Of a stretch of 64,000 nucleotides of DNA, positions 17,241-26,006 are shown one piece after another (positions within the stretch are counted from its first letter, which is position 1; every line of letters starts with the position of its first letter). This stretch comes from Pseudoxanthomonas daejeonensis (lineage in GTDB: Bacteria; Pseudomonadota; Gammaproteobacteria; Xanthomonadales; Xanthomonadaceae): assembly GCF_010093205.1 (NCBI RefSeq), contig NZ_PDWN01000002.1, positions 306,085 through 370,084 on the forward strand, written 5' to 3'. The position numbers and the translations under genes are program-made. The notes below the pieces were generated by a model that was not told the DNA's origin, ran no database searches, and saw only the letters and a program-made list of their open reading frames with translations.

Positions 17241-18164
17241 TCAGTCACGCATCAGGGTCGATTTGCCGAACAGGCTTTCCACCAGGTCCACCGCAAGTTC
17301 TGCGGTGAGGTTGTGGTCGTCGAGCACGGGGTTGAGTTCGACGATATCCAGCGACCCCATCCGCCCGGTGTCGGCGATCATCTCCATCACCAGTTGCGCC
17401 TCGCGGTAGTTCGGCCCGCCGGGCACGGTGGTGCCCACGCCCGGGGCGATGCCCGGATCGAGGAAGTCCACGTCGAAGCTGACGTGCAGGTGGGTATCGG
17501 CGTCGATGCCGTCCAGCGCCTGCGCCATCACCCGCTTCATGCCGACTTCGTCGATGTAGCGCATGTCGTAGATATCCAGCCGGTGCTGCTTGACCAGGCG
17601 CTTCTCCTCCGGGTCCACGGACCGGATCCCGATCTGGCGGACCTGCTGCGGCTGCAGCACCGGTGCATCGCCGCCGAGCCGGGTCAACGCCTCCGGGCCG
17701 AGCCCGCACAGGCACGCGACCGGCATGCCATGCACGTTGCCCGACGGGGTCACCGCACTGGTGTTGAAGTCGGCATGGGCATCAAGCCACAGCACGCGAA
17801 GTTTCTTGCCGGTTTCGCGGCAATGCCTGGCCACGGCGGTGATTGAACCGATCGCCAGGCAATGGTCGCCGCCCAGCATCACCGGCATGCGCCCGGCCCG
17901 CAGTTCGCGCAGGCTGGCCTCCATCAGCGCGCCGTTCCATGCCACCACCTGCTCGAGATGGCGGTAACCCTCCTCCGGTGGCTGCCACGGATTGGCCGGG
18001 CCGGCCAGGTTGCCGCAGTCGCGCACCTCGACGCCGCGTCCGGCCAGTGCCTCGGCGATGCCGGCGATGCGCAGGGCTTCCGGCCCCAGCGAGGCGCCGC
18101 GATGGCCGGCGCCGATGTCGGTGGGAACGCCGATCAGTGAAACAGGGGGAAAGCTGCGAGCCAT
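17241..18164 (-). CDS. rocF: arginase
   Basis: Hydrolyses L-arginine to ornithine and urea with a binuclear Mn centre. The 307-residue protein from ATG 18164 has all three metal-binding motifs: GGDHCLAIGS (about 100-109), DAHADFN (about 127-133) and SFDVDFLDP (about 228-236). The substrate loop SGNVHGMP is also present. Arginase rather than agmatinase is supported by the N-terminal GVPTDIGAGHRGASLGPEAL motif. It is monocistronic. Upstream in-frame codons to 18212 lack a ribosome site and homology. Confidence 0.95.
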   Translation of the reverse strand: MARSFPPVSLIGVPTDIGAGHRGASLGPEALRIAGIAEALAGRGVEVRDCGNLAGPANPWQPPEEGYRHLEQVVAWNGALMEASLRELRAGRMPVMLGGDHCLAIGSITAVARHCRETGKKLRVLWLDAHADFNTSAVTPSGNVHGMPVACLCGLGPEALTRLGGDAPVLQPQQVRQIGIRSVDPEEKRLVKQHRLDIYDMRYIDEVGMKRVMAQALDGIDADTHLHVSFDVDFLDPGIAPGVGTTVPGGPNYREAQLVMEMIADTGRMGSLDIVELNPVLDDHNLTAELAVDLVESLFGKSTLMRD

Positions 18165-18304
18165 GGGCAGGCCTGTGCGGTTCGATGGACTGCAGTCTAG
18201 CCATGGATGCACGTGCAGACCCGCCGCAATGCAGCGATTCGCGTGGTGATGGGTCGGCCATGCGCCGCGAACAGGCGAGGAAGTGACGATGCGCGCTGTG
18301 CGGA

Positions 18305-18380
18305 TGGTGCCGCCTATCCGAATCGAACGGATGACCTACCGCTTACAAGGCGGTTGCTCTACCAGCTGAGCTAAGGCGGC
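18305..18380 (-). tRNA. tRNA-Thr (anticodon TGT)
   Basis: A 76-base cloverleaf on the minus strand. The acceptor stem GCCGCCT pairs with AGGCGGC, the D-arm holds AGCTCAGCTGGTAGAGC, the anticodon stem ACCGC / GCGGT encloses the loop CTTGTAA (anticodon TGT, reading ACA), and the T-arm contains GTTCGATTC. The 3' CCA is encoded. Confidence 0.97.
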
Positions 18381-18410
18381 GATGCGCGGTGGATTCTAGC
18401 GCAGCCGGTG

Positions 18411-19067
18411 CTACGGCTGCGGCGCGCAGTCGCGCTCCTGCGCGGCCGGGAAGGTGGTACGCACCGCGACGACATCCGGACTGCTGCCATCGAGCCACCA
18501 GCGCGACGCGCCCGACGCACCCTGCGCCCGGAGCTCGGCGGGGAAACCGGCTGCGCGCAGCGCATCGGCGCGACGCTGCGCGGTTTCACGCCCGCGGTAG
18601 GCGCCCAGCGCGATGCCATTGGCTTCGGCACCCTGGTTGAGCACGAAGAAATCCTCGAAACCCGCAGCGGCAACACGCTCGGCCATCGCCTGCGCCTGGG
18701 CGCGGTCCGGCGCGGGCGGAAGCACGACCCGATAGCCGGCGGCGTCGCCTGGTTCCTCATGGATCGCCGAGTCGCGCAGCAGCACGCCCAGGCCCGCCTG
18801 CGCGACCTCGGCAGCACCCCGGTCATTGAACGGCCCCACGCGCAGGCAGTTTTCCGGCGACGCGACGGCAACCGGCTCGGCAGCGGCGACAGCGTTGGCA
18901 GGTACGTCCTGGGCCATGTCGGCCGGCGCGGGCAGCAAGCGCAGCTCCGCGCCTCCCTTGTCCGACACCAGCGGCGGTGGTGCCGGTGGCGCCGGCTGCA
19001 GCAGCCACCACGCCGCAACCCCGAGGTTGAGCGCGACGAGGACGACGATCAGGGCGCGTGCGAGCAT
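18411..19067 (-). CDS. SPOR-like domain membrane protein
   Basis: About 218 residues: one N-terminal transmembrane helix (ALIVVLVALNLGVAAWWLL), a Pro/Ala linker, then a periplasmic region with SPOR-like repeats (CLRVGPFNDRGAAEVAQ, GYRVVLPPAPDRAQAQ, GIALGAYRGRETAQRRADAL). SPOR domains bind denuded peptidoglycan strands. The order birA-coaX-SPOR protein on one strand is common in Xanthomonads. The start is uncertain: ATG 19067 has no ribosome site, and an ATG overlapping the coaX end (near 19110) would add 16 residues and allow coupling. Confidence 0.8.
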   Translation of the reverse strand: MLARALIVVLVALNLGVAAWWLLQPAPPAPPPLVSDKGGAELRLLPAPADMAQDVPANAVAAAEPVAVASPENCLRVGPFNDRGAAEVAQAGLGVLLRDSAIHEEPGDAAGYRVVLPPAPDRAQAQAMAERVAAAGFEDFFVLNQGAEANGIALGAYRGRETAQRRADALRAAGFPAELRAQGASGASRWWLDGSSPDVVAVRTTFPAAQERDCAPQP

Positions 19068-19092
19068 GGGAGGCGATTCTAGCCGAGCCTGT

Positions 19093-19851
19093 TCAGCCAC
19101 GAACGGGTGCATCGGCAGCGTGGCGCTCGCGCGCCCAGGCCGCCAGCCCTTCGAGCACCAGCGCCGGACGCAGGGCGGCCTGTGGCAGGAGGCGCAGCAG
19201 CGGCTCGGCACCACCGCCGTGCAACAGCAGGGCCGGGATCCTGCCCAGTAATCCGGCCGCCTGCTGCAGCGAGCGCTCGACCAGGGCCACGGCCGCCCCA
19301 TCGCAGCCGGAGGCCAGTGCATCGTCGGTGTCGTCGGCGAACTCGCGGTAATGCCCGCCGGCGGCCGGCAGCTGCACGGCGCGCTGGTGCAGCGCCTGGC
19401 GCATGACCGTGGGCGAGGCCGCGATACGCCCGCCGTGATGGCGTCCATCGACATCGAGCAGGTCGATGGTCAGCGCGGTGCCCACGCCCGCCACCAGCAC
19501 GTCACCTCCGCCGGCGTGTGCACCGAGCAGGGCCAGGAAGCGGTCCACGCCCAGCCGCGCCGGCTGCGCATAGGCGACCCGCACGCCGGCGCATTCGGCC
19601 AGGGTGTGGGCCACATGCACCTGCTCGAAGCGTTCGCGCAGCAGCGCCAGGACCTGCGTGGTCAGCGCCGGCGCGGCGACGCTGGCCAGCCAGGCACGGC
19701 GACCGCGAGGCAGCGGCCCATGGCTGGCATCGCCGGCCACGAGCGCATCGGCACCGTGCGGCCAGGCCAGCACTTCACCGATGCCACCATCGCTGCGCCA
19801 CGACGCGGCCTTGAAACGCGAATTGCCCAGGTCGAACAGCCAGTCGCTCAT
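19093..19851 (-). CDS. coaX: type III pantothenate kinase
   Basis: Phosphorylates pantothenate in the first step of coenzyme A synthesis. The 252-residue length and motifs match CoaX: the phosphate-binding DLGNSRFKAA at the N-terminus, GVDRFLALLGAH for substrate binding, and GVGTALTIDLLD. Its ATG overlaps the birA stop by four bases (ATGA), so the two are translationally coupled. The SPOR-like gene follows. As is usual for type III enzymes, it should not be feedback-inhibited by CoA; that is family knowledge and cannot be read from this sequence. Confidence 0.94.
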   Translation of the reverse strand: MSDWLFDLGNSRFKAASWRSDGGIGEVLAWPHGADALVAGDASHGPLPRGRRAWLASVAAPALTTQVLALLRERFEQVHVAHTLAECAGVRVAYAQPARLGVDRFLALLGAHAGGGDVLVAGVGTALTIDLLDVDGRHHGGRIAASPTVMRQALHQRAVQLPAAGGHYREFADDTDDALASGCDGAAVALVERSLQQAAGLLGRIPALLLHGGGAEPLLRLLPQAALRPALVLEGLAAWARERHAADAPVRG

Positions 19852-20819
19852 TGCGGCCTCACGCTCACTTCGCCGGCATGGAAAATCCGTTCTTCACCCG
19901 TGGCGGCGCGCACGCGCAGGCCGCCATCCGCCGCCAGTCCGGCGGCAACGCCGTCGATCGCGCCAGGCCCTGCCAGCACCCTCACCTGCCGGCCGGCCAG
20001 GGCATCGAGTGCGGCGTAGCGTGGCAGGAACGGCGCGAGGCCGTCACGGTCGAACGCGTCCAGCGCCGGCAGCAGCGCGGCGAGCACCGCCGCGGCCAAC
20101 GCGGTCCGTGAAGGAACGCCGGCGTCGCCGGCCAGTCGTGCGAGGTCGGTCCAGGGCTGGTCGATCGTCGCGCCTGCCGCCTCCGGCAGGCGCACGTTGA
20201 TGCCGATGCCGATCACAGCCTGCACCGGCCCGGCATGTTCGCCGCCGCCCTCGACCAGCAGGCCGGCCAACTTGCGTTCGCCGACGACCAGGTCATTCGG
20301 CCACTTCAGCCCGACCTGGGGGAATCCCTGCGCACGCAGCGCCTCGGCCACCGCCACGCCGGCCACCAGGCTCAAGCCGCCCAGCCGCGCCAGTCCGCCC
20401 TCGAAGCCGCGCCGCACCGACAGGCATACCTGCGCACCCAGCGGTGAACTCCAGCGCCGTCCCAGGCGCCCGCGGCCGGCCGTCTGCCGCTCCGCCAGCA
20501 ATACCGCGGTGGCGGCCGCCGGTGGCCGGCGCAACAGCTCGCTGTTGGTCGAATCCAGGCTCCAGGCCACCTCCAGCGATCCGACCGCGGCCGCCACCGT
20601 CGCCGGCAGGGCTGCGCGCAGGGCGGCCGCGTCCAGCAGGTCCGGGGCCTGGGCCAGGGCATAGCCGTGCCCGGGGCGCGCCTCGATGCCCACGCCGGCG
20701 GCCCGCAGCGCCTGGATCCGCTTCCAGATGGCGGCGCGGGTCACCCCGGCTTCGCGCGCCAGCGCATCGCCGGATATCCCGCCGGCACCCAGCCGGAGCA
20801 GCAGCTCGCGATCGTCCAC
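19848..20819 (-). CDS. birA: biotin--[acetyl-CoA-carboxylase] ligase
   Basis: Attaches biotin to the carrier protein of acetyl-CoA carboxylase via biotinyl-AMP. With the GTG start at 20819 (GGGGAG 7 bases upstream) it has 323 residues. An N-terminal winged helix (residues about 1-60, SGDALAREAGVTRAAIWKRI) suggests it can also act as a transcriptional repressor. The ligase core holds the adenylate motif GRGRLGRRWSSP and KWPNDLVVGERKLAGLLVE (cited in two parts around the conserved KWPND). A C-terminal SH3-like domain ends the protein. First gene of the birA-coaX-SPOR operon. Confidence 0.94.
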   Translation of the reverse strand: MDDRELLLRLGAGGISGDALAREAGVTRAAIWKRIQALRAAGVGIEARPGHGYALAQAPDLLDAAALRAALPATVAAAVGSLEVAWSLDSTNSELLRRPPAAATAVLLAERQTAGRGRLGRRWSSPLGAQVCLSVRRGFEGGLARLGGLSLVAGVAVAEALRAQGFPQVGLKWPNDLVVGERKLAGLLVEGGGEHAGPVQAVIGIGINVRLPEAAGATIDQPWTDLARLAGDAGVPSRTALAAAVLAALLPALDAFDRDGLAPFLPRYAALDALAGRQVRVLAGPGAIDGVAAGLAADGGLRVRAATGEERIFHAGEVSVRPQ

Positions 20820-20936
20820 GTGAACTCCCCGACCGACCGGCCAGTCAACCGCCCGGATTATCGCCTGCCGTGGCGGGCCGGGCACATGCCCACGGCCCGC
20901 CGGCGCGCTATAGTCGGGCCTTCCCGCCCCCGGTCG

Positions 20937-21242
20937 ATGGGTCCGCCGATGCGCCGCCTGCTCCCGCTGCTGCTGCTCGCCGTCCCGGCGCTGTGCTGGG
21001 CGGCGGCCTCATCCGAGTCCGAAACCGCGCCCAAGAACGGGGCCTGCGTCTACGCGCGCCCGGCGGTAACGGCGACGGTGGCCGAGGCCGATGCACCGCA
21101 GGCGCGCCCAGCCATCCCACCCGCCGCGCGCAGCACGCCCAAGCCGGCCGCGACCGGTGGCGGTGGTGGCGATGGCGACGCCGTCGTGCCGCGCGGACGT
21201 GGCAATCGCTGGCACAGCTTCCTGCCGGGCATGTTCCGCTGA
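20937..21242 (+). CDS. small secreted Pro/Gly-rich protein of unknown function
   Basis: Encodes 101 residues (97 if translation begins at the second ATG, 20949). A signal peptide (RRLLPLLLLAVPALCWA) is followed by an Ala/Pro-rich stretch, a Gly-rich block (TGGGGGDGDAV) and a short terminal motif RWHSFLPGMFR. I have the impression that this C-terminal motif recurs in small Xanthomonad proteins, but cannot verify it here. The stop TGA overlaps the first possible codon of mtfA in a CTGA arrangement, so translation of the two genes is probably coupled. Confidence 0.7.
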   Translation: MGPPMRRLLPLLLLAVPALCWAAASSESETAPKNGACVYARPAVTATVAEADAPQARPAIPPAARSTPKPAATGGGGGDGDAVVPRGRGNRWHSFLPGMFR

Positions 21243-21994
21243 TCAGAGCGCTGTCGCGCTGGCTGCGGCCACGCCCCCCGACACTCGACGACACGCACTG
21301 GCAGGACGCCTGCGCGCGCCTGCCATGGGTCGCGGCACTCGAACCGGAACGCCGCGAACGGCTGCGCGCGCTGGCAGCGCGATTCCTGCACGAGAAGACC
21401 ATCACCCCGCTCGCCGGGCTGCAGCTGGACGAGTCCCAGCGCATGCTGCTGGCGGCACTGTGCTGCCTGCCCCTGCTCGAATTCGGCGAGGCCGGACTGC
21501 GCGGCTGGTCGCAGCTGCTGGTGTATCCGGACGCGTTCCGGGTGCGCCGCAGCCACGTCGACGCCGCCGGCGTGCTGCACGAGTGGGACGACGAACTCGT
21601 CGGCGAAGCCTGGGACCACGGCCCGCTGATCCTGTCCTGGGCCGACCTGCAGGCCGACATCGCCGAGCCCGATGCGGGCTTCTGCGTGGCCGTGCACGAA
21701 ATGGCGCACAAGCTCGACGTGCTCGATGGCGAACTGGACGGCACGCCGCCGCTGCCACCGCGCTGGCAGCGCGAATGGGCGCGCGATTTCCAGCGCGCGT
21801 ACGACGCGTTCTGCGCGCAGGTGGACGCCGGCCATGAAACCGCGATCGATCCCTACGCGGCCGAGGCACCGGAAGAGTTCTTCGCCGTGGTCACCGAGTA
21901 CCACTTCTCGGCACCGCAGCTGCTGGTCGACGAGATGCCGGAGGTGGCCGCGCACCTGGGGCGTTTCTACGGGCCGCCGCCCCGGCTCCTGTAG
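21239..21994 (+). CDS. mtfA: MtfA-like zinc metallopeptidase with no canonical start codon
   Basis: About 251 residues of the M90/MtfA family, cytosolic zinc peptidases; E. coli MtfA binds Mlc and affects glucose PTS expression. The zinc site CVAVHEMAHKLDVLDGE supplies HExxH, and EEFFAVVTEYHFSAPQLL carries the third-ligand Glu region. Homology reaches to the very beginning (WQDACARLPWVAAL aligns with the family N-terminus), yet no ATG, GTG or TTG is in frame before it. The best candidate is CTG 21239, overlapping the upstream stop as CTGA. A one-base deletion within ATGTTCCGC is the alternative. Confidence 0.85.
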   Translation: MIRALSRWLRPRPPTLDDTHWQDACARLPWVAALEPERRERLRALAARFLHEKTITPLAGLQLDESQRMLLAALCCLPLLEFGEAGLRGWSQLLVYPDAFRVRRSHVDAAGVLHEWDDELVGEAWDHGPLILSWADLQADIAEPDAGFCVAVHEMAHKLDVLDGELDGTPPLPPRWQREWARDFQRAYDAFCAQVDAGHETAIDPYAAEAPEEFFAVVTEYHFSAPQLLVDEMPEVAAHLGRFYGPPPRLL

Positions 21995-22013
21995 CAACCT
22001 GCAACTGGCGAGG

Positions 22014-23456
22014 TCAGAGGCCCGGCGGCAGGATGACTTCGAAGCGCGCACCGCCCAGCTCGGGCGAGCGGGATACGTGCAGTTCGCCGCGATAGTCGCG
22101 GACCAGGTCCTGCACGATCGACAGGCCGATGCCATGCCCCTGCACGCGCTCGTCGCCACGCACGCCGCGCTGCAGGACCCTGGCCACGTCGTCGGGAGCG
22201 ATACCCGGGCCATCGTCGTCGACCGACAGGTGCAGGCCGGCGCGCCTGTTTGGCGCCGAAGCACCCGGTCGCGCAGTCAGCAGCACCCGGTGCCGCGCCC
22301 ACTTGAAGGCGTTCTCGAGGAGGTTGCCCAGCAGCTCCTGCAGGTCGCCGGCCTCGCCGTAGAACTGCACGCCGGGGGCGACGTCGAATTCGCAGAGCAC
22401 GTTCTTGGTCGCGTAGACCTTCTCCAGCCCGCGCACGATCTCCTCGGCGCTGGATTCGATCGGTACCGGCGCGGAGAACAGCTTGTGGCCGCCGGACGCG
22501 GCCCGCGCCAGCTGGTAGGACACCAGGTCGCTCATGCGCTTGACCTGGGTGTCCACCTCGTGGCGCAGCACGGCCTCGCGCGGTCCCTGCGGGTCGCCGC
22601 CGGCATCGAGCTGGGTACGCAGTACCGCCAGAGGCGTCTTCAGGCTGTGGGCCAGGTCGGCCAGCGTGTTGCGCTGGCGGTCCAGGTGCTCGCGCTCGCT
22701 GTCGATCAGCGCATTGATGCTCTCGGTCAGCGGCTCGAGCTCGCGCGGGTGGCGCTCGCTCATGCGCTGCAGCTGGCCGCGCTGCACGCGGACCAGCTCG
22801 GCGATCACGCGCTTCAGCGGGCGCAGGCTCCAGTTGAGGATCACCACCTGCAGCAGCAGCAGGATCAGCCCGGCGCCACCCAGGTAGACCCACAGCGCGG
22901 CGCGGAACACGCGCACCTGCGCGGCCAGGGTCTGGGCGTCCTCCATCACGAAGATGGTGTACGGGAACTCGTTGTCGGGGCCGCGCTCGCCCCAGACCAG
23001 GCCGATGCCGTAGCGATAGACCTCGCCCTGGCTGCCATCGATCTGGGTCATCGCCAGCGGGCCGTCGAAACGCTCCTGGCGCGCCTCCAGCTGGCCGGCG
23101 ACCTCGGGCAGCAGCGGTCCCTCGGCGGACAGCGAGGCCCAGTGCGCGTTCGGCATCACCACTTCGGCATAGAGGCCGCTGCCAGGCCGGTGGAAGCGCG
23201 GGTCGGGACCCAGCTCGGGCGTGTACAGCGACCCATCGCGGCCGAAGTCGATGTTGTCCGCGTACGCCATGGCGTAGCTCTTCAGCCGCTGGCGCAGGTT
23301 GTTCTCGGCCGTTTCGGCAAAGGCGCGGTCCAAGGCGAAGCCGGCCAGCATCAGGAACGCGACCAGGCTCAGGCTGGCGGCGGTGAGCTGGCGCGCCTTG
23401 AGCGAGCGCGGCCGCCAAGGCCGGAATCCGAACCGGTTTCGCTCCTCCACGGGCAC
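22014..23456 (-). CDS. phoQ: PhoQ-like sensor histidine kinase
   Basis: A 480-residue inner-membrane kinase. Transmembrane helices at about 24-46 and 187-209 bracket a periplasmic sensor domain of about 140 residues. A HAMP-like linker follows, then the phospho-acceptor His270 in LADLAHSLKTPLAVLR, and the ATPase boxes (NLLENAFKWA, DDGPGIAPDD, GHGIGLSIVQDLV). The SLKTPLAVL form of the H-box is typical of PhoQ. It follows phoP by 28 bases and probably phosphorylates it in response to cations or envelope stress, by analogy with Xanthomonas PhoPQ. The start is GTG 23456; a second in-frame GTG lies two codons on. Confidence 0.9.
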   Translation of the reverse strand: MPVEERNRFGFRPWRPRSLKARQLTAASLSLVAFLMLAGFALDRAFAETAENNLRQRLKSYAMAYADNIDFGRDGSLYTPELGPDPRFHRPGSGLYAEVVMPNAHWASLSAEGPLLPEVAGQLEARQERFDGPLAMTQIDGSQGEVYRYGIGLVWGERGPDNEFPYTIFVMEDAQTLAAQVRVFRAALWVYLGGAGLILLLLQVVILNWSLRPLKRVIAELVRVQRGQLQRMSERHPRELEPLTESINALIDSEREHLDRQRNTLADLAHSLKTPLAVLRTQLDAGGDPQGPREAVLRHEVDTQVKRMSDLVSYQLARAASGGHKLFSAPVPIESSAEEIVRGLEKVYATKNVLCEFDVAPGVQFYGEAGDLQELLGNLLENAFKWARHRVLLTARPGASAPNRRAGLHLSVDDDGPGIAPDDVARVLQRGVRGDERVQGHGIGLSIVQDLVRDYRGELHVSRSPELGGARFEVILPPGL

Positions 23457-23484
23457 CCCTGGTCCCTTGCCCGCCTGCCGCGGA

Positions 23485-24168
23485 TCAGCCGTCGGTGCGG
23501 GCGATCGCGAAGCGATAGCCGCGACCGCGGACGGTCTCGATCGGCTTCAACTCGCCGTCCGGATCCAGCTTCTTGCGCAGGCGGCCGATGAAGACCTCCA
23601 GCACGTTGGAATCGCGGTCGAAGTCCTGCTGGTAGATGTGCTCGGTCAGGTCGGCCTTCGAGACCAGCTCGCCGGCGTGCATCATCAGGTACTCCAGCAC
23701 TTTGTACTCGTAACTGGTCAGGTCGACGTTGCTGCCCGACACGCTGACCGTCTGCGCGGCCAGGTCCAGCGCGACCGGACCGCACTCGAGCACCGGTTTG
23801 CTCCAGCCGGCGGCGCGGCGGACCAGCGCGTTGAGCCGCGCCAGCAGCTCCTCCACGTGGAAGGGCTTGACCAGGTAATCGTCGGCGCCCTGCTTGAGGC
23901 CCTCGACCTTGTCCTGCCAGCTCGAGCGCGCGGTCAGGATCAGGACCGGGAAATTCTTGCCCTCGTCGCGCAGCGCCTTGACCAGCTCCATGCCCGACAT
24001 CTTCGGCAGGCCCAGGTCGATGATGGCCACGTCGAACGGGACTTCACGCCCCATGTACAGGCCTTCCTCGCCGTCCTGCGCGGCGTCGACCGCAAAGCCC
24101 TCGCGCTTCAGGCGCGCGGCCAGCGTTTCCCGCAGCGGAGCTTCGTCTTCGACCAGAAGGATACGCAT
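23485..24168 (-). CDS. phoP: PhoP-like OmpR-family response regulator
   Basis: A 227-residue DNA-binding response regulator. The receiver domain (residues 1-115) has the acidic pair Glu7/Asp8, the phosphorylation site Asp51 (AIIDLGLPKMSG) and Lys101 in DDYLVKPFHVEEL. The C-terminal winged helix (about 128-225) has TSYEYKVLEYLMMHAGELVS, cited around the recognition segment, and RGRGYRF. GGGAGAG is a good ribosome site. It lies between a small secreted protein gene (88 bases upstream) and phoQ (28 bases downstream) in one operon. Confidence 0.93.
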   Translation of the reverse strand: MRILLVEDEAPLRETLAARLKREGFAVDAAQDGEEGLYMGREVPFDVAIIDLGLPKMSGMELVKALRDEGKNFPVLILTARSSWQDKVEGLKQGADDYLVKPFHVEELLARLNALVRRAAGWSKPVLECGPVALDLAAQTVSVSGSNVDLTSYEYKVLEYLMMHAGELVSKADLTEHIYQQDFDRDSNVLEVFIGRLRKKLDPDGELKPIETVRGRGYRFAIARTDG

Positions 24169-24256
24169 GCACTCTCCCTGAGTTGCGATTTCTTGCGATT
24201 TCGTGCGGATTCTTGGGGACTTCCCGACCGGCATCCAGGGCCGGCCGCTGCAGTGT

Positions 24257-24667
24257 CTATTGCTCGCCGTTATCGGCGCGTCGCGGCGGCTTGCGATCAG
24301 CCGCGCCCGGATCATCCATATAACGGACCCGGCCGCGATCGTCCATGTATTTGACCCGGGTAATGTTGCGACCCTCGAACGGTACCTGTTCGGCCCCCAG
24401 GATCTGGCCGCCGGTGGAGCGCTGGACGCGACGCACGGCATCGGACATCGAGTGGCCTTCGCGCGCCTGCGGTTCCGGTGCGGCCTGCCCACGCTGCATC
24501 GGCTCGCGACGGCGCTGCATCAGCGATTCGCGCGCCCGGACCTCGCGCGGACCGTTGTTGTCCGGGCCGGCGCTGTGACGCGGCGGCGGCGGCTCCTGCG
24601 CACCCACGGCCGCCGCGCCGAGCGCGAGCGGCAACATGACGATGGCGAGGCGGAACAGGCGAGGCAT
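24257..24667 (-). CDS. PepSY-like secreted protein upstream of phoPQ
   Basis: A 136-residue exported protein: signal peptide to about residue 23 (LAIVMLPLALGAAAVGA), a charged and Arg-rich middle, and a C-terminal PepSY-like segment (SMSDAVRRVQRSTGGQILGAE and then GRNITRVKYMDDRGRVRYMDD, both cited in part). PepSY-type domains in such operons are often modulators or sensors in the periplasm. Position directly upstream of phoP on the same strand suggests a role in the PhoPQ circuit, which is inference. The 179-base region upstream should hold the operon promoter. Confidence 0.8.
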   Translation of the reverse strand: MPRLFRLAIVMLPLALGAAAVGAQEPPPPRHSAGPDNNGPREVRARESLMQRRREPMQRGQAAPEPQAREGHSMSDAVRRVQRSTGGQILGAEQVPFEGRNITRVKYMDDRGRVRYMDDPGAADRKPPRRADNGEQ

Positions 24668-24846
24668 TACGACTTCCTAACGGACTTTGGCGGCGATGGC
24701 AATTCCGCTGCCACGGTGGCTGGGGAGGATGTTCGTTAGAAAGCGGTGAATCCGATCTGAACTTATCCACATCCCGCGCCCATGCCGTTCAGCCGGGGAT
24801 CCCCTTTCCGAACACATCCGGCACGCAGGCGCCCCCGATCCGACGG

Positions 24847-25869
24847 TCATGCCGCCGCGCGCCGCGGCGCAACGGTCGCGGCCAGCGCCTGCTCGACCAG
24901 GGTCCAGTCGGCGCCTTCGCGGTGCGCGCCCTCGCTGAGGACCTGGCGGAACGCGCGTCCGCCCGGCTGCCCGTGGAACAGGCCGAGCACGTGGCGGGTG
25001 ATGTGCTTGAGCGCCACGCCCTGCCCCATCTGCGCCTCCACGTACGGGCGCAGCGCGCGCAGCAGTGCGGCACGGTCGCGCGACTCGCCGCCGTACAGGT
25101 CCGCGTCGAGGCGGTGCAGCAGATACGGGTCGTGGTAGGCGGCCCGACCGAGCATGACGCCGTCGACATGCCCGAGCTGCGCCTGCACGTCCCCGGCCGC
25201 GGCCATGCCGCCGTTGAGCAGCACCTCCAGGTCCGGGCGCTCGCGCTTGAGCTGCCAGGCCCATTCGTAGCGCAACGGCGGGATCTCGCGGTTCTCCTTC
25301 GGCGACAGGCCCTTCAGCCACGCATTGCGCGCGTGGACGATGAAGGTCGCGCAGCCCGCCGCGGCCACGGTATCGACGAACGCACGGAACCGCTCGTAGT
25401 CCTGGTCGTCGTCCACGCCCAGGCGGCACTTCACCGTCACCGGAACGCGCACCGCCGCCGCCATCGCAGCGACGCTGTCGGCCACCAGCGCCGGCTCCTT
25501 CATCAGGCAGGCACCGAAGCGCCCGGCCTGGACCCGGTCCGAAGGGCAGCCGCAGTTGAGGTTGATCTCGTCGTAGCCCCAATCGGCGCCGATGCGCGCG
25601 GCCTGCGCCAGCAGGGCCGGCTCGCTGCCTCCCAGCTGCAGCGCCAGCGGCTGCTCGACCGGATCGAATCCAAGCAGGCGCGTACGATCGCCCAGGACCA
25701 CGGCATTGGCGTGGACCATCTCGGTGTACAGCCGCGCATGCGGCGCCAGCAGGCGATGGAAGACCCTGCAGTGGCGATCGGTCCAGTCCATCATCGGGGC
25801 GACCGACAGCCGCGCGGAGGCCGCGTAGCGGGTGGATGGGGGGCGATCGGGGAAAGCGGGTGCATTCAT
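24847..25869 (-). CDS. dusA: tRNA-dihydrouridine(20/20a) synthase
   Basis: FMN enzyme reducing uridines 20/20a in the tRNA D-loop. The 340-residue protein has the TIM-barrel start LSVAPMMDWTDRHCRVFHRLL, the active-site segment EINLNCGCPSDRVQAGRFG (catalytic Cys within NCGCPS), the FMN phosphate-binding LLNGGMAAAGDV and GVMLGRAAYHDPYLL. The HCRVFHR and FGACLM forms are DusA-like rather than DusB/C. The start at ATG 25869 leaves a short Pro-rich leader before the barrel. Monocistronic. Confidence 0.93.
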   Translation of the reverse strand: MNAPAFPDRPPSTRYAASARLSVAPMMDWTDRHCRVFHRLLAPHARLYTEMVHANAVVLGDRTRLLGFDPVEQPLALQLGGSEPALLAQAARIGADWGYDEINLNCGCPSDRVQAGRFGACLMKEPALVADSVAAMAAAVRVPVTVKCRLGVDDDQDYERFRAFVDTVAAAGCATFIVHARNAWLKGLSPKENREIPPLRYEWAWQLKRERPDLEVLLNGGMAAAGDVQAQLGHVDGVMLGRAAYHDPYLLHRLDADLYGGESRDRAALLRALRPYVEAQMGQGVALKHITRHVLGLFHGQPGGRAFRQVLSEGAHREGADWTLVEQALAATVAPRRAAA

Positions 25870-26006
25870 GGCAGCGGAACCGGGTGGCCCGGCGTGGCGG
25901 GCTCGGTGGGCGCGCACATGCTACAGACTTGCCGCGCCCGCCGGACGGCATCGGCGCCGCGTGCCGGCGTGCGCGGCAGCGGGGGTACAGCCAGGCGGTA
26001 CGCGTA

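Noticed and set aside
18411..19454. A 347-codon frame for the SPOR-like protein
   Set aside because: The first part is out-of-frame coaX sequence. The membrane helix begins at the ATG near 19067.
20937..21994. A fused secreted-protein/MtfA polypeptide if a single base were missing
   Set aside because: MtfA-type proteins are cytosolic and begin just here, while the upstream protein has its own signal peptide and a compact C-terminal motif. Two genes with a CTGA overlap are more likely, though a frameshift is kept as an alternative.
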